NCBI GenBank assembly: GCA_037013495.1
Contig: CM072809.1
Coordinates: forward strand, 6,533,001-6,597,000
Source: Hippophae tibetana
Lineage: Eukaryota > Streptophyta > Magnoliopsida > Rosales > Elaeagnaceae
DNA length: 64,000 nt
Direction: 5' to 3'
Shown piece after piece: positions 11,196 through 23,500 of this stretch; within the stretch, counting starts at the first letter, position 1; every line of letters begins with the position of its first letter. The translations under genes and the position numbers were made by a program. The notes below the pieces were generated by a model. The model had not been told where the DNA came from and searched no databases. It was given only the letters and a program-made list of their open reading frames with translations.

Positions 11196-11740
11196 TTCAT
11201 TATTTCTCTATTTCTCTTCTATCTTTAATGTTCGGATGTTTTGTATTGTATAGTAGATTTCTCTATTATCTTTTTTTCCTCTTTGCTCTGATGATCGTGG
11301 CTTAAATAAATTATATTCTATGGCCTCTACTTTCTTGTTCTTGTTTACCTATTTTATAAATAATAAATAATTCATAGATAAAATAAATAAATAATATAAG
11401 TTTTTTATGCATTAAATCTCAGTTTATAGATATTGCAAATTTATATTAACCTCGGTAATATTATTTTATTTATAGATATTATTTCAGGATCTTTATACAG
11501 TAACATTTCTCTCTCTATAGGTTATTTAACTTAATATTTTAAAAGTTAATGTATTTTTATTATATTTTAATTTTATAATTACATATATTTTATTATTTTT
11601 AAGCTCTATATTTTTTTTCTTTCTTTTGTGATAGTTTGATTTTTTTCTTCTTAATTTATTCATAAAATTTTAATATTATGTAAATTTTAATGGTGTACAA
11701 ATAATATAAATTATTGAATCTTAAAACGTCTAATACCAAG
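11196..11740. other. 3' flank of LEA14 gene, then AT-rich DNA
   Basis: 11196 to about 11345 resembles the flank of the relic at 1737-2010 (TATTTCTCTATTTCTCTTC and the segment after it), so the duplication included 3' untranslated sequence. The rest is A/T-rich with no recognised feature. Confidence 0.6.
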
Positions 11741-13105
11741 CCCATAGACAGCCAGGGAAGCTGCATTTGACAGGCACCAAGCACAGATGTCTCCACCGTC
11801 CAAATCGATATTTTATGGGAAATTCGAAAAAGACCAATCCTACACTCTATAATATCTAAATTTCCTATCTCATCAACGTGAGAGTAATTTATTATGTATG
11901 GAGGTGTACATTCGTGATACGATTTAACCATGGAATATGAGATTAATTTAAATATAAAATAAATAGGATTAATTTTAATATATTCGTTAAAAGAATTAAA
12001 ATATAATAAGATGATAATAAAAAATTAATTTATTAAATTAATATTTTAATATTATTTTATATATTAAATGTAACATAAATATGACATAACATGATTCAAG
12101 ATTCAATATGAAACAATATGATATAAACAAATTTATATATCATTTTAATTAAAATAATATATTTTTATTAATTTTTTTAAATAATTAATATGATAATACG
12201 ATCTAAGACGTACAGCTTGAATTCGTAATAACCAAATATGACAAAAAAATTATAAATGTGTGAATCACACAACTTATTTTATCAAATAAATCAACATAAT
12301 TAACGTCTTTAATTATATTAATAAATATATTTTTAAGTTTTTTTATATATAAAAGTGTTGATATTTAACTTTTATTTGTCAACTTAATTTTTGTTAGTCT
12401 TTTTATCGATAGTAAATATCAAAATATTCTAATAATAAATATATTTTTTAAATATTGATATTTAATTTTGGTTGTTGACTAATTTTCTTTCTTTATTTTT
12501 TTAATTTTTTTTATTAATAATAAATATCAAAATATTATATCATATCATATTTATAGTGTTCAGATTAAATTATTAAATAATAATAAAAATATTAATTAAA
12601 TAAGATATATTTATTTATTAAATAAATTTATATAAATCTTATCAATATAAAACCAAATCACACATATTATATTGTATTTAATTCTATTATTTATAAAATT
12701 ATTATTATTTCACTAATATAATAAATAAATAAATTTTTTTAAAGTATTCATGCAAAATAATTTACATAATTTTTTACATTATTATAATAAAAATAACTAA
12801 AACTTATTATTTTCTTTTAATTTAAAAAAATTAAATAATAATAATAATAATAACTATTATTTAATTTGAATCACCTGCGTATCCACATATCCAAAAACTA
12901 GTATGTTACAAAAATAAAATTGTTCATCCCATAAATATTGAAACACATCGTATAGTCACTAGGTATGATTCTATCCTCATCGACATCTCGGCTACATATC
13001 TCTAAACGCGGATTATCACATACCACGCGTACAATAACATGTCACAAACGTGGCATAATCTCCAGTACGTACGAGCAACAATTTAAATAAAGTTCGAAAA
13101 CATAA
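11741..13105 (+). promoter_or_regulatory. Orphan LEA14 upstream region with no gene behind it
   Basis: 11741-11860 matches 27115-27250 (CCCATAGACAGCCAGGGAAG and following), and 12971-13105 matches 27741-27860 (CTCATCGACAT.TCGGCTACA and following). So the promoter-proximal DNA of the 27970 LEA14 gene exists here as a copy. The match stops at about 13105, before the TATA box, and no LEA14 exon follows for the next 1.4 kb. The ABA-type elements have decayed: CACGTGT in the intact copy is CACGCGT here, and ACGTGTC is ACATGTC. The middle (about 11900-12960) is longer than in the intact copy and very A/T-rich, including a rough ~110-bp duplication at 12355-12537. Confidence 0.7.
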
Positions 13106-14313
13106 TACCGGATCAAATTTCATGTTTGAAATTATGATACATAGTTTGCATGTGTCTATCTATGACGTCAAAATCTCATTATTTTAACCCAACGTAAAGA
13201 AATTGTAGCGAGGGAAAAGAAAATATTAGAATTTATTTATATCACCTTATATATACAGTTCAGTTACTCAAGATAAAAGTATCAATCCCTTCTAATTGAT
13301 ATAATTTAGATTGGTAATTATTTAACTTCACAAAAACTTTATCAAAATAAAAGGTTAATATGCCAAGAAAAAAGGGAGAATAACATAACAAAAAAGAGTT
13401 TATTAAAAGATAAATTAAGCCAATATACTCAAGCTTTAATGAAAGGGAAATTAAAAAAATAAACTGAAAAAGAAAAATAAATAATAATAATAATAAAGAA
13501 ACTTATATAGCAGTTCATACTAATTATTGCATATCAATAAACTGAGCTTTAATTTTCATTTACGCACGATAAACTATACCTTAATTAATTAGGTGAACAA
13601 AGTTATAACTAAAAAAAGAAAAAAAAAATGGAACTCTTAAGAGGATATATAAAACACTTGATCTGGGAAATTATTTCAAAGACCCAATAAGAGAGATGAA
13701 GGATAGAAAAGGAGCGCTGTTGGTGGCTCTGGACTTCGCTGATGGTGGCGCCGACGCAGCTAGTGGTTGGGTTTAAAAAAAGAGATTTGATTTAAGAGAA
13801 GAACATTTTTAGGGATGCCTAATCGTCCACCAACGCGTGTGATCAAAAATATACTTTTTGGGATTATTAATAACCATTCTTAAATTTTTTAGTAAACTTT
13901 TCACCTACCGTTATTCTCAAATCATCTATTTAGAAACGCTGAGTGTCTTTTTATATTTAAAATCTTATAAAAATCTATTTATTATTTTAATGTTGTTAAT
14001 TATTATATAGAATGCATGTTAATATAAACACAATATGTTATTAACATAATTAATAGTACAATAAGATTTTTTTAATTAATTATAATAAGTATGTTCCTAT
14101 TTGTTACAATGGAGTTTCTTCACTTATATAACCAAGGGTTCCACCTTAGTGTAGAGTGCCTTAGTTTGTAAAACTTAACAATAATAATAAAAAAAAAAAG
14201 AAGCAGCCTCATGTATACTTTCTCTCATACACTTTCATATTCTAAATTATTATTTAAAAAAAAAATTAAAGATGACGTAGTTGTTTATTAACTTTTGCGC
14301 CAACTATTGAAAT
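13106..14313. other. Intergenic DNA with no recognised gene
   Basis: Mostly A/T-rich. A short GC-richer patch at 13696-13780 contains a 26-codon frame starting with ATG, not recognised and probably not a gene. No terminal repeats or transposon proteins were seen. Confidence 0.5.
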
Positions 14314-14522
14314 CCAATAGACAGATAGCCAGCAAAGCTACATTTGATTTAGTAAACATTAAACCAATTTTTTTTCCATTAAAATATTATTAATTTTTTT
14401 AAACTAAAATTTATAAAATATATATTATAAAAATAATAAATAACACTCATCGACATGTCGGCTACGCATCTCTAAACGCGAACATACAATATATAAGAAG
14501 AGATCTGAAAAAGAAAGCAAAA
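14314..14522 (+). promoter_or_regulatory. Shortened LEA14-type promoter driving the chimeric gene
   Basis: 14314-14352 (AATAGACAGATAGCCAGCAA...) and 14447-14522 match the LEA14 upstream region of the 27970 gene. Compared with that copy, two segments are missing: the part between the two matches, and about 150 bp between AACGCG (14481) and ATACAATATATAAG (from 14486). The second gap removes the stretch which in the intact copy holds CCACGTGT, ACGTGTC and the TATATATAAG box. A weaker ATATATAAG at 14490-14498 remains only about 25 bp from the ATG. The start codon context AAAAATGTCGCA is identical to the LEA14 copy. Confidence 0.7.
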
Positions 14523-17500
14523 ATGTCGCACTTAGTAGAAAGCGCGCATAACTTCGTGGCAGAGAAAATAGCGAACGTAGAGAAGCCAGAAGCAAGCGTG
14601 ATGGACGTTGATTTCAAAAGCTTGGATAGAGACTCTGCGGCATATCTTGGAAACTGGTACTCTGTGCCTGGCCTCCGACTACGAGACCACCGCTTCATCG
14701 TGCCTCTGGACTACTCGGTAGATCGCAGAGCTTATCCTAAGATCTCTGTTTTTGCTCGCGAAATTATTGCAGGTTATTCCCGCTAACCTTATCGTCAAAC
14801 TGAATTGTTATCGGTTTGATTTGAGCCCCAATTCGAATTTTTTATTATATAATTTTAAGTGATTAATGTTTGTCATTTGATGAGCTTTGATATTGTAAGA
14901 TGCTTGGACTTTCTGAAGTACCTTAGATAATGTGTGTTAGTTTCCTTTTGGCTTCCAAGAGAAAAACGGAGGTAGATCAATCGTTGGAAGTTGGAACAAA
15001 GATCAAATTCAGATAATTATCAAAATCTACTCATTACTCAAGAAAATGGATAGTACGTAATGTTGGAGAAAATTATTGAAATTGTTGTTGATAGTTGGTC
15101 TTCATAATCTTCAAGTTAAATCTCCAAAATCTTCTACTGTGATATTATAAAATGATATTAAATAATATAGTTTTTTTATTTTGACTTCAAGATACGACTC
15201 AAAGTCGTTGTACTTAATATATTATTTGCTTCCATCAATTCGATGATGCACTAAGATTCATCAACCACGCCTTCAAGATATCACCAAGTATCTTGTTGCT
15301 TGCAGTGTGCATTCACAAAGATAACTTAAGAATACTTTTGATTTTGAAGAATACTTAAGATAATTAATGTCTTAAATTTGCAGTATTTAGAACATTAATT
15401 TTATTTATATATAAATGGTGGTGGAAAAGAATATTCATTTGCATCCACTAATTCGGTGATACACTAGGATTCACCAAACATGCCTTCAAGATACCATAAA
15501 GTATCTTGTTATCTACTGTGTACATTCACAAAAATAATCCAAGAATACCTTTGATTTTGAAGAGAATTCAACATAATTAATGTGCTAAATTTTAGTATTT
15601 AGAACACTAATTTTATTTATATATAAATGGTGGTGAACAGTGTTAAAGAATATTATTGTTTTTTCTTCAACTTTGCATTATTGTTCTCTACAACTTTACT
15701 TCCAAATGGTTTAAACAAAAAGCCTATTTATAGATTGTTATACAACCATTCATGAAGGATTACAATACTTTCATAAGTTGCGATTTTTTCAAAAATCATG
15801 TCTCTTTAAAACCAATGCAATTGTTCACAAATAATTACTATCTATTTAAAAGGTTACAACCTTTCAACATAAATCATAACATTTAACTTTTAAAAATTGT
15901 AACTCTTTATCGTACCTTTTACCAAAGGATACATACTAATCATTGCTTATAACAATTTCTCTTAAAAATGTTTTAACAATCCCCTATTATTTTCAAAATG
16001 AAAATACAAATTTGAAAACAATTTTAAAAACTTTTATCTTGAGTATGCTCCGAAGACTTAAGCATAAATAAATAAATGTGTCTTTTAGACTCGAACCTTT
16101 ACTTGGTGAAAACACATCAAAGTTAACCAAAGTGATATGGTAGGCAAGTCTTTGAACCAATGATCTTATTTGGTTAATTGGACATGTCTCAAACATAAGA
16201 CCTTTTCATCTCTGATGTTTTTTTATTCGTTGACACATGGATTAAAAAGTATCTCATATATAATTTTGTTATAAGTTCATTAAAAGCTAAATAGTTTATC
16301 ATTTTCGTTCCATTACGTGTACCAAGCACATCTTCCTTTAGCATACTTCTATGTCAATCATTGTGCTTGTAATCACAAACATATGATGTACTTTGGCTCA
16401 TTGAGGTTGGCTCATTGAATCCATCATTGGTGATTTGTACGAGGTTGGCTTCTATCCCATCCCCTTTCATGATTATTAATTATGTCCCTTGTAAAACTTT
16501 TATCATTAGGGTCTGTCATGTTTTTCTATTACTTGATATACAACACTGCCATGTTTTTCTATTACTTGATATACAACACTGCTCTTACCATAAGCATCAA
16601 TCAGACGTGACTGTATCACAAGTCTTTGTATTAGTTCACTATTTTACATCTAGTTACATGCATCAAATGGAATAATTCATCTTATCAGACTACATACACC
16701 ACTATACAAGAGATATTAATTTGGATTGTAGATGAATACTTACAAACATGATTCCCAATCATCTAGTTTCTATGTTAGATAGAGCTAGGATAAACATGTA
16801 TATTTCATAGGTGGAGCATATGCATATGCAAACTTACTTTTATTAGGATCTCACAACATAGATCACCATCAATATTAACTTGATTACTTTCTTTAATGAT
16901 CCATCAATATTAAGGAATTCATATTCTTCCTTGATATTATTTTCAAAACATTGGAATTTACTTTCGTATAAATACTTTTACCAAATGTCACAACCCTTTA
17001 TCAAGAGTTATGTCACAACTCTTTATCAAGAGTCGTGACACTAAGAATCACGATTTTCCATCAAGAGTTGTGACTTTCCACCAAGAGTAACCCCTTTTCA
17101 CAAAAAATCATAACGTTTCACCAAGAGTCGCGATCTTTCATCTAGAGTCACGATCTTTCACAAAAAATTATGACTTTTCACTAAAAATTATGACTTTTCA
17201 CTAAAAATTATGACTTTTTACCAAGAGTAATGATCTTCACCAAAGGTCACAACCTTTTTTCAAGAGCCATCACTTTTCATCATGACTCTTTACAAAGGGT
17301 TATAACATTCCACCAAGTCAAAGCTTTTCATAAAGGTCAAGACTTTAATATATTTTATTAATTTTCATGATATTTTACCAAAGGTTACTACTTCACTAAT
17401 AGTCATGACAATTTACAGTATGTATGTTACATGTATAATATGCATCAATAATTTTTATCAATTTTTATGTGACTTAATTCCCTGCATAGATTCAAATGTA

Positions 17501-20500
17501 TTATCTAAATAAATACATAATAAACTTATATTTTTATAATTAATATCAAGTTCCTCATCAAATAAATTATACACATATCTTAAATGCAAAACTACACACG
17601 TATAAGGAACCAATAATATAAGCACGAAAATTTATTCATGGAGATTTCCGTATTAATAATTATGCTTCGTGAATAAAATATTAAGAAATTAGAAATTTCT
17701 CGCTATTCGTCAAGTCAAATCTCCAAAGTCTTTAATTTTGATATTGTAAAATCATATTAAGTAATATAGTTTTTTATTTTGACTTTAAGACACGATTCTA
17801 AGTCGTTGTCTTTAAGACTTTAGTTGTCCTCCACTAATTCAGTGAAGTACTAGTCTTCAACAAATAAACCTTAGAACACTAATTTTATTTATATATAAAT
17901 GGTAGCGAAAAGTGTTGAAGAACATTTATTGTTCTTTCTTCAACTTTGCATTGTTGTTTTCTACAACTTCGCTTCCAAATGGCATAAACAAAAAGCATAT
18001 TTATAGATTGTTACGCAACCATTCACGAAGGGTCACAACATTTTTATAAGTTGTGACTTTTCTAAAAGTTATGTCTCTTTAGAACCAATACAATTGTTCA
18101 CAAATAACTATAACCCATCTAAAAGACATATCCCTTTATAAAAGGTTACAACTTTTCAACATAAATCATAGCATTTAATTTTCTAAAGTTGTAACTCATT
18201 ATCGTGTCTTTTACCCAAAAACATATTAAATCATTACAATTTTTCATCCAAATGTTATAACAATTTCTTTTGAAAATATCCGTAATATAACTATGTAAAA
18301 AATGGAAAGCAAGTAGTAAGTGAGCCAAAGTTTTGATAAAAAAAAATCTGAACTTATATTTGTTTAGGAAAACAAATAATCAATTTAAACAAGAGTGGAA
18401 TCAAAATTTGTTGGTCCATGGCCCTTTTCCCGTTATGCATTATGCATCTATACTTCGTTAATTATTCTGTCAATTCAATTTTACACAAATGCAAAAGGTT
18501 CCCGCCTTTTGTGTATATTAGTAGGCTACGAGGATTAGACCAGTTAACCTATAACTACCATCGTTCTATCATTTTATCAACCAGAGAATCGACCATTAAA
18601 TTATTATGAGTTTTGTGTTTCTATGTTCTAACAGACTATTGTAATTTTTAGATTTAACCCTATAATAGTAAATCTGGTAGAGAACTTTTGATTATGAATT
18701 ATATAAGCTTTAAAAAAAATGCAGCGTTGCATGACAGTATTTACAGAAGTTGCAAGTGTAGGAAGTGTGTTATGATATTCAGTATGAATAAACATCTTTT
18801 AGTTCAATACCAGGCATATTTGATCTACATTTATATAGAATTCATCCAGATTTTCTTCAATTGTTATATTTACTTGGATGACACTTGGCAGATCAGAGAC
18901 ATTTAGCATTCACTTTCTTTGCTTGTGAAATGATTAGTTCTACTCGGGCTTTTATTTTTTTCTTCTAAGAATCTTGGTCCAAATTTAGCTCCTTGTTAAA
19001 GTAGGATTTGTGCTGCAGCTGGAAAAGAAGATCAAATGTTGCCTTACTTACTATACCTACAAGGTGGACCTGGATTTGAGTGCCAAAGACCAACCGAAGC
19101 TGGTGGATGGATACATAAAGCAAGTGAAGAATATCGTGTCATATTGATGGATCAGGTACAATGTACTACACATTCTTTCATGGGAACATTTAATCAATAT
19201 TTGATGCTCGTTTTTGGTACATTTGTTCTTGCTAAACTCTTCTTCTTGCAGCGCGGAACAGGTTTATCAACCCCTTTGACACCTTCATCTATGCTGCAAT
19301 TCAAGTCTCCTGAGGCTTTGGCCGATCACTTAAAACACTTCCGAGCTGATAGTATAGTAAATGATGCAGAGTTTATTCGAGTACGTCTTGTACCTGATGC
19401 GGGGCCTTGGACAATTTTGGGTCAGGTATTTATGTTCCTTTCCTTCTCAGTGTCTGTTTATGTAATCTGTCAAACTTAAAAAGTTTTGGTCATACAGTTC
19501 TGTAGTATGTCAAAAAAAGTTCCTCTATACTCTCAACTCATTCTTCATAGAAAATTATATTTGTTGTTTTTGACTTGATAATAGAGCAAGTTTCTCTCAT
19601 AATCTGGGTCTTAAATTGAATAACAGCTTGTTCCTATTTTTTATGTAGAGCTTTGGTGGTTTTTGTGCTGTTACCTATCTGAGTTTTGCACCCGGTGGGC
19701 TAAAACAAGTGCTTTTAACTGGAGGGATCCCTTCTATTCAAAACGGATGCACTGCAGATGCTGTGTATAAAGCATGCTTTGAACAGATTATCCTTCAGAA
19801 CGAGAAGTACTATAAGAGGTATCCTCAGGATATTGAAATCATTTCAGAAGTGGTAAAGTTTTTGTCAGAATGTGAAGGAGGCGAGGTAGGTCTTCATTTA
19901 TTGGATTGAGAATTAAGCTTCGCCAATCCAATCATCAATTGTCCTTTTTTCTGTAGGTGGAACTTCCATCTGGGGGCATCTTAACTCCAAAGGGATTGCA
20001 ATTACTCGGTCTTTCATGTCTAGGAACCAGCACTGGTTTTGAACGCTTGCACTACATGTATGTTCCAGATATACACAGCAGTTTAAGAACCATATTCCTT
20101 TTTTTATTTTTCTTTTTATAATTGTGTTCTATATTATCCATTAATTGATTCATATTTTCATCACACCTTTTAGGTTTGAGATGGTTTGGGATCCCATAAT
20201 AGTACCAGGAGCACCAAAGCAAATCAGTTATAACTTTTTGGTTGCTGTAAGAAATTTACTCTTTAGCCATTGACCATTAGTATATTTTTTTGGGTCATTA
20301 GTCTGGCACCTGTATCGAGTTGAACCCTACAACCCTAATTTTTTTGTTTGTGCAGTTTGAGAAGTCCATTGCTTTCAATACAAATCCGCTTTATGCTCTT
20401 CTGCATGAGTCTATATACTGTCAGGTAGGCTGCCTTTCTTTTCTTTTCTTAGATAAAGGTCCCTCCCAGCTACTGGGGGGAGTTTCTGTTTCTTTATTGA

Positions 20501-23500
20501 TTATTTATTCCTATATATATTGAACAAATAATTTTTGCGTGTTATTAATTTGATTTTATGGGACTAGTTTGCTTGTTAACTACGCATATATTTAATTTTT
20601 GAAGGGTGCTCCATCACGTTGGTCTGCTCACAGAATAAGGGCTCAATACGAGAGCAAATTTGATGCAATCAAGGCTGCAAAAGAAGGTTGCCCTGTGTTT
20701 TTCACTGGAGAGGTAAGTGCCTTGTTTCTAAAAATGACAATAGGCCATGATGATACATGCATTGTGGCTATTATGATAGATCCAACATAATACTGTATGT
20801 AGTTAAATGAGTGTTGTCAAAAGTTTTTTTTTTGTTATAGATCTAATTAATTAGAGGGGGATAAATAGTTAATTAATTAAATTATATCAAATTAAAATTT
20901 CATAAACGGTTAGACATGCAATCATATGTAAATAAAATAAAGTGGAAAGAAATAAATATTGACACGATATTTTTAGCTGGAAACAACCTAGGCCAGAACA
21001 ATTACATAAGAGGAAAACTATGGTCTACAAGACCACTTAACTATCCACTACGAAAATAGTGTTCGATTATAAGGCTACAACTCAAACTACTCTCTTCAAG
21101 TAATCTACTTACAAATTGCTACTTTCTTTCACAGTCTTCACAAGCAAGATATACAAATCTAGACCAATGTTTTGATAAACTCGAGTACACGAGTTATTGA
21201 ATCGGTGCAATTGGCACTTGAAAAATTAGCACAATAACACAAGTGTAAGGTGTGTCCTAGAACATATTTAATAATAAAAAAATCATAACTAGATTTAATG
21301 AAATATCAGTTAAATCAAAATCAACTAGCAAATCATATAATAAAAGATGAAGCACACGATCATAGATGAAATAGTTTTATTAATCAATCAAACGTAATCA
21401 CAAAATATTTGATAAATTAATTCAAGAAAAAAATCTAATAAAATATGATCTAGTTTTTGTAAAACAATTTAAAAGAGAGCTTAAGATGAAAAGATTAATG
21501 ATCATATGGTTAAGAGAATAAGAGGCATTGGGTTATTTAAATAAAAAATATTGAAACCCTAATGTTAGTAAAGTCCAATTATAAATCTGTTCATTAAACA
21601 ATTCATAGAATAGTAAATTATAGGGATACTATGATAATTAGAATATGTGATTCGAATAAACAATAAGGTTAACGTTAAAGCTCTTATCGCTTGATCAATT
21701 TAGTCCAAGCTCGATCGATTAATCTTATCGATCCTTACAATGTTTAATAAAAATTCGAGACCAAGTAGATCGAATATGATTGATTTCGATCAATCGATCT
21801 ATTCCAATTTTAAAATCAACTCACAAGAACTTAGATCGTAGTAGGTCGATACTCGATCGATCGAGAAACTTATATACTGAATGTTCGTATGTGTCTAATA
21901 TGAAATCTAATATATATAAGTACTTCAGTGTACCTGAAATATGTTAATTTGAAAATCGGTAATTTCTTTGACTTGAATAGTGATCTTGAAAAACGTGCCT
22001 AGAAACTAAATTATTCATGAATATCGTCAACACTAATAAACTTTACAATCTTTTCCTTTGACATATTCATATGATAAAACCTCTCACTATCTCACACTCA
22101 TAGGAAAAATAATTTACTATTCTGATCCGCTAAAACCATCTTCGCTTAAATCTTAACAGTCATGTGTACACTAAAAAACAAAAACACAAATAGACAACTT
22201 ATCTCAAAAGTCTCATTATTTATTAGTTCAGTGTATATAATAGAAGAAAAGCGAAGAAACAAATATAAGTAGTGAGCAACAACAAATAGAACGTTTTAAG
22301 TATTACTCTCCTTATGTAACATATTAAATAGACTTGAACATTCAATGTGTTCTCCCTTTATGTACAATCACTCTAATTTAAATATTTCTTTAATTAAATA
22401 TCCCTATTTAAATATTTTTTTAATAATTCATTCCCTTTTTGTTATACGAATAAGTAACACAACTAAGAATTAATAACAACGGGTTAAGCAAACACTTAGT
22501 GTATTGAATGATTGAAGCAAAGTATATAAGCATATAAAATTCAATTATACTTCAAAACAAAAAGTCAAATGCATAAAAACAAATTGATTTTCAAAAACCA
22601 AAGTAATGTACAATGCAAATAAAACACGAAAGAGATGATCATTGTCCATGAGGTTGAAATCTGTATTGGGAGTCATATGATCATTATTAAAGTGATAATT
22701 AATTCTAGAATATGACTTTTTCTACCACAATTATGACAAATAGGCTCAAACTTAACATTTTTTTCAATCATAGGTGCAAGTGTTCTATATGTGTAACAAG
22801 TAAGGATAGGAGTAGGGTTAAAAGGCTTTATCAATGCAGTGCTTGATGTTGAAGGTGTATGTGCACATGTGAGGAGGATATGTTGAAGGGTTTTACAAAC
22901 TCTGTTGTTTTTGAAGAAGATGGCGTAGTGTGTTCATCTATATAGCCTAGCTCTCTCTTGTCTCTAAAAGGTTTTCCATAATCAAGAACCTCGTTTTGCC
23001 TTTCATCTTCAATGGTTAACATTTTCACAACTTTCTTAGATTGTTTAGGTTCTTGCACCAGATTCTTGTTTTCTTATTTTAGATTTATAAGACTTGAATT
23101 TAAATCATTAATACGTTTGATAGCTTTAGTTTTTCCTTTTATAACATGGAGGAATTTGTTTAAGATGATAGTTTATCATTTAATTTGGTTACTTCTACAA
23201 GTAACCTATCATTTTTCTTTTTATATCCTATTAAATCTATAAACATTTCATCAAGACTGTTAGCATTCAATTTATTCAGTTGGAATTCAGAGTCACTTTT
23301 CTCATTGTCTAAATCAGTATCAAACTTATTGCAGTGTATAAGTTGTAGTAAATGTCAGAAAGTTGGTGTCACTATTTTTTCATTCAATTGGATTGTTGTT
23401 GTCACTTTCAAAGTCACTAAGTGTAGCATTGAAAGCTCTTCTAGTTTTAATATTTTTGTTGGCACATTTAGCTGCAAATTGATCATAACTCATGCATTCA

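Larger units (their letters stand above)
15061..18288 (-). mobile_element. Decayed non-autonomous LTR element in intron 1
   Basis: Two direct repeats of LTR type, about 15061-15978 and 17665-18288, share long stretches such as AATATAGTTTTTTATTTTGA, TTTATTTATATATAAATGG and TATTTATAGATTGTTA (TATA-like). The left repeat starts TGTTGGAG and ends TTTTAACA, then ATCCCCTATTATTTTC, which reversed is a purine-rich tract like a polypurine tract. The element therefore reads on the minus strand. The 1.7-kb interior has no recognisable gag or pol, only repeats. The left LTR is longer because of an internal ~205-bp duplication. Divergence between LTRs is clear by eye, so it is old. Confidence 0.75.

Noticed and set aside
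11656-11931. 91-codon minus-strand ORF
   Set aside because: Antisense to the duplicated LEA14 upstream block; not conserved in the copy at 27115.
13696-13776. 26-codon GC-rich ORF upstream of the chimera
   Set aside because: Too short, no homologue recognised, no splice connection that keeps the LEA14/peptidase frame.
16980-17340. CRISPR array reading of the short tandem repeats
   Set aside because: Units are contiguous and degenerate with no spacers, and the context is a plant LTR element.
18418-18906. Two short plus-strand ORFs in intron 1 of the chimera
   Set aside because: No domain; the downstream exon at 19019 joins exon 1 in frame without them.
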